Positions 1 to 4,938 are shown, counted from the stretch's first letter. The stretch: DNA of 5,029 nucleotides from Methanobrevibacter sp. (GCA_031289975.1 JAITOM010000259.1:1-5029); one strand, 5' to 3'. Program-made: numbers and translations. Notes: a model not told the origin generated them from the sequence alone.

Positions 1-12
1 AAAAGTTAAACT

Positions 13-23
13 AAAAAGAAAAA
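13..23 (-). terminator. T-rich candidate terminator after the flavodoxin gene
   Basis: Read on the minus strand, the stretch is TTTTTCTTTTT and begins 13 nt after the flavodoxin stop codon. Archaeal transcription commonly ends at oligo-T tracts without a hairpin, and this is the only clear tract there. In such AT-rich DNA the signal is weak evidence. Confidence 0.4.
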
Positions 24-36
24 CCTTTAAAATTAT

Positions 37-507
37 CTAAATTTTTTCAATCTTGTTTACAAATTCATCGACTTTATGGGTAAATGATGATTTAAAATCT
101 TTTCTTGAGATTTTTAATGATGCTATTGAATGTTTATTAATAATTTTTTCTATATTTCTTATTGTACTCTCATCTCCTGATGATCCAAAAGTAACAATAA
201 CACACAAATTTTTAATTTTATCAATATTTTGATTTAAATATGTTAAAATTGGACTTGACATAGTACCTGCCCAAACTGGTGTTCCAATTATCACCAAATC
301 ATAATCAGATGGATTCTTTTTTGTAGATCCTATTTTAGTTTCATTTTTTCTAATTGCATCATATCCTGATTTCAGATAGTTTAAAGGACCTGAACGATTT
401 GACAAATCATTAATTTTCTCAATATCACAATTAAGTTTCTTAGAAACTTCATCCACTACATTTGCTGTAACATTAGTTCTTGAGTAATAGACTATTAAAA
501 TTTTCAT
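37..507 (-). CDS. flavodoxin family protein (short-chain FMN protein)
   Basis: Predicted cytoplasmic FMN-binding electron carrier or oxidoreductase of 156 residues, the size of a short-chain flavodoxin. The N-terminal beta strand MKILIVYYS leads into the phosphate-binding loop SRTNVT (residues 9-14). A second strand, LVIIGTPVWAGTMSSP (71-86), carries Trp79 at a position typical for stacking on the isoalloxazine ring, and VTFGSSGDES (105-114) matches the third FMN loop. I chose the ATG at 507 over an in-frame TTG at 519 because GGTG at 517-514 lies 6 nt before that ATG, and the protein then begins directly with the flavodoxin strand. It follows L14e by 55 nt with no obvious terminator between, so it may be read from the ribosomal operon. 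A TATA-like sequence at 528-536 would give an almost leaderless transcript and is unconvincing. The redox partner cannot be inferred. Confidence 0.88.
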   Translation of the reverse strand: MKILIVYYSRTNVTANVVDEVSKKLNCDIEKINDLSNRSGPLNYLKSGYDAIRKNETKIGSTKKNPSDYDLVIIGTPVWAGTMSSPILTYLNQNIDKIKNLCVIVTFGSSGDESTIRNIEKIINKHSIASLKISRKDFKSSFTHKVDEFVNKIEKI

Positions 508-562
508 GCATAACACCAAAGATTAATTTATATTATGAAACTTAAATTTTTGTAAACTATAA

Positions 563-784
563 TCATAAAGTGTCTAAAGATCTTTTAACAATTTCTAAAT
601 CATCAGAAACTTCTAAAGTTTTATCAATAGGTTCTAAATGATTTATATTGCATCTTCTATTCTTAACAGAACTACCTACAACTTCTACAAAATTTTTATC
701 AACAATGTTTACTATTACACATTTTTCTCCTGCTTCTCTTCCAGCAGATTTAACACAAACTCTTCCTACTTCAATTGATGCCAT
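563..784 (-). CDS. rpl14e: 50S ribosomal protein L14e
   Basis: Archaeal and eukaryotic-type large-subunit ribosomal protein of 73 residues, the usual length of the short archaeal form. The N-terminal half (MASIEVGRVCVKSAGREAGEKC, residues 1-22, in part) is the KOW/SH3-like RNA-binding fold with the typical GR.C.K..GREAG pattern, followed by VIVNIVD and the basic segment VKNRRCNINHLEP (40-52). It is the last gene of the L34e-cmk-L14e operon. Its ATG overlaps the cmk stop codon by one base (TAATG), and a strong Shine-Dalgarno AGGTGAT lies inside the end of cmk. This spacing implies translational coupling. In Methanothermobacter-type genomes the next gene is usually the pseudouridine synthase cbf5/truB, but here it is a flavodoxin. 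Confidence 0.93.
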   Translation of the reverse strand: MASIEVGRVCVKSAGREAGEKCVIVNIVDKNFVEVVGSSVKNRRCNINHLEPIDKTLEVSDDLEIVKRSLDTL

Positions 785-1302
785 TATATCACCTTTAATG
801 TTGAACTTATAATTTCAGTTATACTAACAGGATTAAAACTGTTAGTATTTAATATTAAATCGTATATATTTAAGTTATTAATATCAATTTTATGTATTTC
901 TAAATATCTTTTAGCTTCACTACCTTCACGGATTTTAACTTCTTCAGATGCTGAATCAAAAGATTTAGATTCTCTTTCACAGATTCTTTGAACTCTAACA
1001 TCAAATGGAGTAATCATCCAAACTTTGAGATTAGCTTCAGTAAAATAAGCTGAAAGTCTCCCTTCTAAAATAAGATTTTCAGAGTTTTCAGCTAATTTCT
1101 TCTGTCTACTATCTATTTCAATATCCACATCAATATTATTCTCAGCAAACTCACCAAAATCTAAAATAGACATTTTAGATTCCTTAGCCATTTGTCTGAA
1201 AATGTCTCCTGCAGAAATAAAAGGAATGTTAAGTTTTTTAGACAATGTATCTGCAGTCGTAGTAGTCCCAGTCCCTGCTAATCCGCCAATAGTAATAATC
1301 AT
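784..1302 (-). CDS. cmk: cytidylate kinase, archaeal type
   Basis: Transfers a phosphate from ATP to CMP or dCMP, giving the diphosphate in pyrimidine nucleotide synthesis and salvage; cytoplasmic. The protein has 172 residues, normal for archaeal Cmk. The P-loop near the N-terminus is GGLAGTGTTT (6-15). The position of the usual Walker-A lysine holds Thr, which is characteristic of the archaeal Cmk family and not a defect. SAGDIFRQMA (31-40) is the start of the NMP-binding region, LILEGRLSAYF (77-87) the central strand and turn, RICERESKS the lid region, and REGSEAKRY...Y the C-terminal arginine and tyrosine region. It lies between L34e and L14e with one-base overlaps at both ends. Its own Shine-Dalgarno is modest (GAGG, 10 nt before the ATG), which suggests dependence on translation of L34e. 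Confidence 0.94.
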   Translation of the reverse strand: MIITIGGLAGTGTTTTADTLSKKLNIPFISAGDIFRQMAKESKMSILDFGEFAENNIDVDIEIDSRQKKLAENSENLILEGRLSAYFTEANLKVWMITPFDVRVQRICERESKSFDSASEEVKIREGSEAKRYLEIHKIDINNLNIYDLILNTNSFNPVSITEIISSTLKVI

Positions 1303-1568
1303 TATGCTCTTGCCTCAGATTTAAAAACTTTTCTTGTGCATTCTGAGCATAAATATCCTCCAAAGGGTCTATTAGGTCTTTTTTTAGACTTTGCTAACTT
1401 ATTTATTTGATAAGGTCTTCCTCTTGGAACACCATGTAAAACTTTACCACATTCAGCACATACATGCTTACTCGGTTTCTTCTTTTTATATCTTAAAACA
1501 GTAACTCCACCAGGAGTTCTTTTAAAAGTTCTTTTATATGATCTAGATCTATATCTATTTTGTGGCAT
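1302..1568 (-). CDS. rpl34e: 50S ribosomal protein L34e
   Basis: Archaeal and eukaryotic-type large-subunit protein of 88 residues, the usual archaeal size. It has a strongly basic N-terminus (MPQNRYRSRSYKRTFKRTPG) and a zinc ribbon with paired cysteines C37/C40 (CAEC) and C74/C77 (CSEC). The conserved middle part HGVPRGRP lies at 45-52. It is the first gene of the operon with cmk and L14e; its stop overlaps the cmk ATG as TAATG. The start is firm because an excellent AGGTGAT lies 3 nt before the ATG. The probable leader upstream carries three 17-nt tandem repeats, and a candidate promoter lies at about 1683-1698. Confidence 0.95.
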   Translation of the reverse strand: MPQNRYRSRSYKRTFKRTPGGVTVLRYKKKKPSKHVCAECGKVLHGVPRGRPYQINKLAKSKKRPNRPFGGYLCSECTRKVFKSEARA

Positions 1569-1598
1569 CCCATCACCTTCTGATAAAAATATTATTTT

Positions 1599-1649
1599 TT
1601 ATTAATCTTGATTATTTTTTAATCTTGATAATTTTTTAATCTTGATAAT
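1599..1649 (-). repeat. three 17-nt tandem repeats in the probable L34e leader
   Basis: Read on the minus strand the unit is ATTATCAAGATTAAAAA. The copies at 1633-1649 and 1616-1632 are identical, and the copy at 1599-1615 matches 15 of 17. They end about 30 nt before the L34e start codon and lie downstream of the candidate promoter, so they would be in the 5' untranslated RNA. A function is not known; strand slippage is a likely origin. Confidence 0.85.
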
Positions 1650-1657
1650 ATTATTAT

Positions 1658-1909
1658 TTATTAAATTTTAAAATAAATAGTTACTATAGTGGTTTTGATA
1701 AAGTTCTTAATAAATGAATTTTTTTAAAAATAAATATTATTAAAAAATATTAATTTAAAATCATTTATATTAATTAAAATATATTTAAATTATTTAAAAT
1801 TTAAAATTAATATCAAAAATTAAATAATTTAATAAAAAAATTTTTCATCCAAAATTTAAGAACTTTTCCAAAATGACTATAATTATTAAATTATTTTAAA
1901 ATTCATTAA
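1658..1909. repeat. long imperfect AT-rich inverted repeat
   Basis: Positions 1658-1710 are, with one 1-nt gap, an approximate reverse complement of 1856-1909. The best part (1678-1710 against 1856-1888) matches 26 of 33 and includes the runs TTAAGAACTTT, CAAAA and ACTATA. The outer part shares AATTTTAAAATAA, which is itself near-palindromic and carries less weight. About 145 nt of nearly pure A/T separates the arms. It could be a decayed foldback element or two promoter-like sequences facing opposite ways. Base composition inflates such matches, so confidence is moderate. Confidence 0.5.
1683..1698 (-). promoter_or_regulatory. candidate promoter (BRE/TATA) of the L34e-cmk-L14e operon
   Basis: The minus strand reads TCAAAACCACTATAGT, with an A-rich BRE-like part followed by a CTATA box. 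Almost the same string, TCAAAATCCACTATATTT, stands before the M14 operon at 3878-3895. Start of transcription about 25 nt downstream would leave a leader of about 90 nt containing the 17-nt repeats. Prediction by pattern only; the TATA match is weak. Confidence 0.35.
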
Positions 1910-2004
1910 TGGCACTACAAAATAGAAAACCCATTTTTTAGTATGCATGATTTTAAAACTTGTCACCTAAATTTTTGACATGATGTTACCCAATCTTAAT
2001 TATT

Positions 2005-2946
2005 TTATTTTCTTATCCATGATAATATTCCAAAAACAGATAAAATTAATACTAAAAATAAAGGAAAACCAGTTTCATATAAAGAAAAATAATTTAAATT
2101 TACATTACTTAAATTAGTAAAATTATCCATTGAAAGATTTTCTTCTGAAATAGGATTATTTTCAACTGGAATATTATTATATTCAATATCATTATATTCA
2201 CTAGCCACATATTTGATTGAACCACCTAACATATTAGGACAAGGTAAATCTTCATTCTCAGGATGAGGACCAAACAAAATTACCCTGCCTTCACCATAAC
2301 TATCAAGTACTTGACTTATACCGCCCACATTAGGACCAGTAACATAAGTAGATAAAGTAATTGCACCATCACTATTCATATACATAGCTGGACCATTCTC
2401 AAGCTCCATACTGAATTCCTTAGAACTCATACCTAATAAATCACCTCTTATCATACTCACTTTCACTATACCAGAATAAGATTGAGAAAGACAATTAACA
2501 TGAGGTGCAACATTAATACCATCATAAGCATCATCAGTATGATGAGCCAAAGCATAAGCTCCAGCACAAATACCAATAGCCCCACCACCATTACTCACAA
2601 ATTGTCTAACAGCATCATTGTTAATATTATTAATGAAAGTTGAACCATGATCACCACCAGGCAATATAAGAACATTGAACCCATTAAGGTCAGACACAGA
2701 ACTAATCTTACTTATTTTTGTAGTAGTTATCTTAGTATCTGAATGTGCATTATTATATTCATTTATCCTACTTATACACCAGTCCACAGTATAAAACCCA
2801 TATGTACCTGTACCATTCCAAATAGCTACCGAAATCTGTCTTTTTTCTAAACTATTATCAATATCGGCACCATATAAATTAGATATACAGACAAATATTA
2901 ATAAGATGCAAATAATATTTATTAAATACTTTTTTATTAACCACAC
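2005..2946 (-). CDS. exported, membrane-anchored BPL_N-type glutamine-amidotransferase-like protein
   Basis: The 313-residue protein has a basic start and a hydrophobic segment (about 7-26: signal peptide or anchor). A class-I amidotransferase-like domain follows (about 37-250), then an Asn/Glu-rich linker (251-290), a C-terminal membrane helix (294-311) and the basic tail IRK. Within the domain, VAIWNGTGTYG (40-50) and ILPGGDHGS (94-102) are typical of the family called BPL_N. GGGAIGICAGAYALA (120-134) holds the nucleophile-elbow cysteine C127, and GRVILFGPHPE (220-230) holds the expected His228 and Glu230. The hydrolase triad therefore appears intact, with the domain probably outside the membrane. 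The start is GTG; no other in-frame start fits before the signal segment. It overlaps the M14 gene by 10 bp with only a weak GGAAG upstream, so translational coupling is likely. Substrate unknown; despite the family name it has no biotin ligase domain. Confidence 0.8.
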   Translation of the reverse strand: MWLIKKYLINIICILLIFVCISNLYGADIDNSLEKRQISVAIWNGTGTYGFYTVDWCISRINEYNNAHSDTKITTTKISKISSVSDLNGFNVLILPGGDHGSTFINNINNDAVRQFVSNGGGAIGICAGAYALAHHTDDAYDGINVAPHVNCLSQSYSGIVKVSMIRGDLLGMSSKEFSMELENGPAMYMNSDGAITLSTYVTGPNVGGISQVLDSYGEGRVILFGPHPENEDLPCPNMLGGSIKYVASEYNDIEYNNIPVENNPISEENLSMDNFTNLSNVNLNYFSLYETGFPLFLVLILSVFGILSWIRK

Positions 2947-3845
2947 TCTTCCAAACCAACATTAATCAATTTATCATCAAAAATATTATTATTTACCAAA
3001 GAACTATCGTTTATCAAAGAACTATCAGTGTTGAAAAAATCATATATACCAGTAGCAGTTAAAAATGCTTTCATTCCTAATAATGATCTTTCTGCACTAT
3101 TTCCATCCACATATCCAAACCTTGTTTTTGTTTCATATGTGAAAGAAGGTATACCATTAAAATTAGCATGAGCTTGTAATACACCAGGATTTTGTGGTGT
3201 GTCCATAGGATATTCTATAAGAGGTGTGTTTATTAATTTGTGCATAGTATAAACATATATTAAATTATTTTGATATCCAGTCTTGGGATAAGTGACCAAT
3301 ATTTCGTCATCATCTTCAAGATTAATAGGTAGATATGTGGTGTGGAAATCACCCAAAGCTATAACACTAAAGTTTTGACTTAATTTAAACACATTATTTG
3401 TCACAGTCCCATTTACATCAGCATCCCTATTAGGATCCGTTCCATTAAATTCTCTTTGATTTAAAGCTGTATCTAAAGGGATAGCCATAGGAATTATATA
3501 AATAGTGCCATTTATCTCTGATTTTAAGCTTTTAATTTCATTTATTAAAGTTAAAGCAGCTATTTGGGATGAAAGTTCGTTCCCATGAACACCAGCACAA
3601 ATTAACACAGAATGCCCAGATCCATTACCAAAACGAAGCATAGGAGTTCCTCTCTTAGCTCCTTCAACAATTTCATCTACAATATCTGAGTGTGGGATTT
3701 TAGAATTAAACTCAGTATTATTAGTAACATCACCACCAGTACTCCAATTAAAAACTTGAAAGTCTGATTGAGCGGATATAGATCCAAAATTGATTGAAAA
3801 TATTGCTAATATTAATAAAATAACGATTAAAACATTTCTATTCAT
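2937..3845 (-). CDS. secreted M14-type (AstE/AspA-like) zinc carboxypeptidase or deacylase
   Basis: The 302-residue protein begins with a signal peptide (about 1-25, cleavage plausible after SISA) and has no further membrane segment. The zinc site typical of the succinylglutamate desuccinylase/aspartoacylase branch of M14 is complete. GVHGNE (85-90) supplies His87 and Glu90, DPNRD (137-141) the Asn-Arg substrate-binding pair, GDFHTT (165-170) the third ligand His168, and FTYET (235-239) the probable catalytic Glu238. It should therefore hydrolyse an amide or C-terminal peptide bond outside the cell membrane; the substrate cannot be read from the sequence. The ATG has GGAG 7 nt upstream. It is the first gene of an operon with the BPL_N protein (10-bp overlap). 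The C-terminal tail (about 272-302) has a six-residue tandem duplication and no family motif. Confidence 0.82.
   Translation of the reverse strand: MNRNVLIVILLILAIFSINFGSISAQSDFQVFNWSTGGDVTNNTEFNSKIPHSDIVDEIVEGAKRGTPMLRFGNGSGHSVLICAGVHGNELSSQIAALTLINEIKSLKSEINGTIYIIPMAIPLDTALNQREFNGTDPNRDADVNGTVTNNVFKLSQNFSVIALGDFHTTYLPINLEDDDEILVTYPKTGYQNNLIYVYTMHKLINTPLIEYPMDTPQNPGVLQAHANFNGIPSFTYETKTRFGYVDGNSAERSLLGMKAFLTATGIYDFFNTDSSLINDSSLVNNNIFDDKLINVGLEECG
2993..3028 (-). repeat. 18-bp tandem duplication within the M14 gene
   Basis: Two adjacent 18-nt units (2993-3010 and 3011-3028) match at 15 positions. They encode DSSLIN and DSSLVN near the C-terminus, outside the catalytic core, and keep the reading frame. 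This looks like a slippage duplication in a flexible tail. Confidence 0.8.
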
Positions 3846-3877
3846 AAAATATCTCCTTTATTTATAAATATTTAATA

Positions 3878-3895
3878 AAATATAGTGGATTTTGA
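3878..3895 (-). promoter_or_regulatory. candidate promoter of the M14-BPL_N operon
   Basis: The minus strand reads TCAAAATCCACTATATTT, an A-rich BRE-like part followed by a CTATATTTTA box about 40 nt before the ATG. That leaves room for a short leader containing the GGAG ribosome binding site. It closely resembles the candidate L34e promoter and ends where the partial repeat copy at 3892 begins. Confidence 0.45.
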
Positions 3896-3914
3896 ATTTC
3901 CATCCTCTTTTTAC
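3892..3914 (+). repeat. partial copy of the 144-bp foldback element, abutting copy 1
   Basis: This stretch (TTGAATTTCCATCCTC followed by TTTTTAC) matches the right interior end of copy 1 at 4030-4052 almost exactly. It stops directly before the GGCACT of copy 1, so it is the remnant of a head-to-tail neighbour lacking its own terminal hexamer. Confidence 0.85.
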
Positions 3915-4058
3915 GGCACTGTAAAATTAGCATGGATTTTCACAATTGAAAAATTGAAAACAGATGATAAAAGTTTAATTACATGTGCATGGGCTTAATG
4001 TTTTTATGCTAAAATCCAAATTCCAAATTGTGAATTTCCATCCTCTTTTTACAGTGCC
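3915..4058 (+). mobile_element. 144-bp foldback element (MITE-like), copy 1
   Basis: It starts GGCACTGTAAAA and ends with the exact reverse complement. Beyond these 12 bp the arms keep pairing imperfectly (ATGGA, TTCACAATT, ATAAAA, TTAA) right to the centre near 3986, so the whole unit is one long imperfect palindrome. Copy 2 at 4775-4918 is the same sequence inverted: 130 of 138 positions agree outside the first hexamer. It has no coding capacity. Repetition, terminal inverted repeats and small size fit a miniature inverted-repeat transposable element. No target-site duplication is visible, because the left flank is another partial copy and the right flank (AAAAAGAAG) does not match it. Confidence 0.8.
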
Positions 4059-4092
4059 AAAAAGAAGAATAAAAAATTATTTAATGTTGTTG

Positions 4093-4113
4093 GATTCTAA
4101 AAAAAATAGAATC
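4093..4113. repeat. perfect 7-bp stem with an A7 loop
   Basis: GATTCTA and TAGAATC flank seven A residues. It is followed by ATTTT, but no gene ends here on the plus strand. Read on the minus strand the loop is T7, which could end a transcript coming from the right. The role is uncertain. Confidence 0.45.
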
Positions 4114-4423
4114 ATTTTCACTGTAAATCAAGCCTATGATTCTGAAAACACAGATCAGAATATTAATATTAATTCTATTAAATTATTTCATGATTTTAGA
4201 AACTCAATTATTTACTTATAACCTCAATAAGCAGATAACTGTTTCTATGTTATGAGAATGCGAACTTTCGTGGAATTTTATCATTATTAGATTATTTTAT
4301 TTACATATAACAATCCAAAATTTTTAAAGTCCTCCACACTTTACACTCTCTAATTTATTTATATAACAAGTCATATATAAAGGTATTGATTTTATTTCAA
4401 AATTAAAAACTTATTAAAATCCC

Positions 4424-4437
4424 TTTATTCGAATAAA
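4424..4437. repeat. 14-bp perfect palindrome TTTATTCGAATAAA
   Basis: A perfect two-fold symmetric site in gene-free DNA, of the kind bound by dimeric regulators. No promoter or gene is clearly attached, so a function is unproven and chance is possible in AT-rich DNA. Confidence 0.35.
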
Positions 4438-4470
4438 AATTAATGAAAAATGCCATAAATGAATCATTAG

Positions 4471-4498
4471 CTCTCTCTCTCTCTCTCTCTCTCTCTCT
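4471..4498. repeat. pure (CT)14 dinucleotide microsatellite
   Basis: Fourteen uninterrupted CT units, 28 bp, the most CT/GA-rich stretch in otherwise very AT-rich DNA. Long pure dinucleotide runs are uncommon in archaea and bacteria and prone to slippage. It lies just before the left arm of the inverted repeat at 4498-4731. A 19-codon reading frame across it (4443-4502) has no ribosome binding site and is not called. Confidence 0.97.
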
Positions 4499-4731
4499 TT
4501 AGGAAATGATAAATCTTTTAATATTAATTTTGGAATGGTATCAAAAATTTAACTGAAATCAAATTTTTATTTTAAAAAAAAACTTTAAAATTTCAATAAT
4601 GCTTAAAATCATTGCACAAAACTTTAAAAATATTAAAATCTTAAGTAAATGCAATACTAAGTCATTCCAGTTAAGTTTTTGATAGGTCAATATTGCAAAA
4701 TTAATTTTAAAAGAAAAATGGATTCTCTAAA
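4498..4731. repeat. 234-bp imperfect inverted repeat, possible decayed foldback element
   Basis: Positions 4498-4561 pair as reverse complement with 4662-4731. The best blocks are 4514-4536 against 4692-4714 (21 of 23) and 4537-4561 against 4662-4686 (about 20 of 25). A 5-nt insertion lies between them on the right side. The outermost parts both begin TTTAG and are weaker. The centre of about 100 nt is AT-rich. It is unrelated in sequence to the GGCACT elements. It could be a second MITE-like family or encode a hairpin RNA. Confidence 0.65.
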
Positions 4732-4746
4732 TATGTGACCTTATTT

Positions 4747-4774
4747 CAATTGTAAAAATCCATGTTAATTTTAC
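4747..4774 (-). repeat. partial copy of the foldback element, left of copy 2
   Basis: The stretch CAATTGTAAAAATCCATG followed by TTAATTTTAC matches the right end of copy 2 (4885-4912) at 26 of 28 positions. It joins copy 2 through TTTTAC-GGCACT, the same kind of junction as before copy 1. Confidence 0.85.
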
Positions 4775-4918
4775 GGCACTGTAAAAGGAGGATGGAAATT
4801 CACAATTTGGAATTTGGATTTTAGCATAAAAGCATTAAGCCCCTATACATGTCATTAAACTTTTATCGTATGTTTTCAATTTTTCAATTGTGAAAATCCA
4901 TGCTAATTTTACGGCACT
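4775..4918 (-). mobile_element. 144-bp foldback element, copy 2 (inverted relative to copy 1)
   Basis: This is the reverse complement of copy 1 with 8 differences in 138 positions plus a changed terminal hexamer. Its left end is GGCACTGTAAAAGGAGG. Its right end reads TAATTTTAC-GGCACT, where a true inverted end would read TTTTAC-AGTGCC. GGCACT recurs at 4775 and 4913, a period of 138 bp, identical to the spacing of the two hexamers in copy 1 (3915 and 4053). The unit is flanked on both sides by partial copies, so this is a short head-to-tail array. No gene is present in it. Confidence 0.8.
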
Positions 4919-4938
4919 GTAAAAAGAGGATGGAAATT
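4919..4938 (-). repeat. partial copy of the foldback element, right of copy 2
   Basis: GTAAAAAGAGGATGGAAATT repeats the start of copy 2 (4781-4800) with a single mismatch, after which the similarity stops. It is the third member of the short array. Confidence 0.85.

Larger units (their letters stand above)
1569..2004. other. gene-free, very AT-rich gap between the L34e operon and the BPL_N gene
   Basis: There is no credible coding region on either strand. In order it holds the L34e ribosome binding site (1572-1578), three 17-nt tandem repeats (1599-1649), a candidate L34e promoter (1683-1698), and a long imperfect inverted repeat (1658-1909) with an almost pure A/T centre. Next come an A7/T5 block (1834-1845), which read on the minus strand could end the BPL_N transcript, and a short stretch beginning GGCACTACAAAAT at 1911 that resembles the element ends further right. 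Nothing recognisable is seen between 1925 and 2004. Confidence 0.7.
4059..4746. other. gene-free segment between the two inverted foldback copies
   Basis: This stretch of about 690 bp shows no convincing gene on either strand. It contains a 7-bp-stem hairpin with an A7 loop (4093-4113), TATA-like sequences facing both ways (4358-4366 plus; about 4372-4383 minus) with nothing recognisable downstream, and a 14-bp perfect palindrome (4424-4437). The (CT)14 tract (4471-4498) and a 234-bp imperfect inverted repeat (4498-4731) fill its right part. No tRNA or other structured RNA was recognised. Confidence 0.6.

Noticed and set aside
508..519. Longer flavodoxin beginning at a TTG at 519
   Set aside because: GGTG at 517-514 overlaps those codons and is correctly spaced for the ATG at 507, which starts directly with the flavodoxin strand.
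784..1302. Cytidylate kinase with a broken P-loop (Thr instead of the Walker-A Lys)
   Set aside because: GxxGxGTT is normal for archaeal cytidylate kinases, so this is a family trait and not an inactivating change.
3985..4221. Plus-strand reading frame of 78 codons starting inside foldback copy 1
   Set aside because: The first 24 or so codons are repeat sequence, there is no ribosome binding site, and the remainder matches no family I recognise and has the composition of random AT-rich DNA. A domesticated or truncated gene cannot be excluded but is not supported.
4358..4383. TATA boxes facing both directions as promoters of an RNA gene
   Set aside because: TTTATATAA looks good, but no coding region, tRNA or recognisable structured RNA follows on either side, and such strings are common in AT-rich DNA.
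4443..4502. Short frame MKNAINESLALSLSLSLSL across the CT tract
   Set aside because: It has 19 codons, no Shine-Dalgarno and ends directly after the tract. Changing the unit number only adds a few codons before another stop, so a phase-variable gene is not convincing.
3915..4918. A complete insertion sequence bounded by the two inverted foldback copies
   Set aside because: The roughly 700 bp between the copies contains no transposase-like reading frame, and the copies are complete elements with internal palindromes and not simple terminal repeats.
3892..4938. CRISPR array
   Set aside because: The repeats are 138 bp apart, the DNA between them is itself repeated and palindromic rather than unique spacers, and no cas gene is present.
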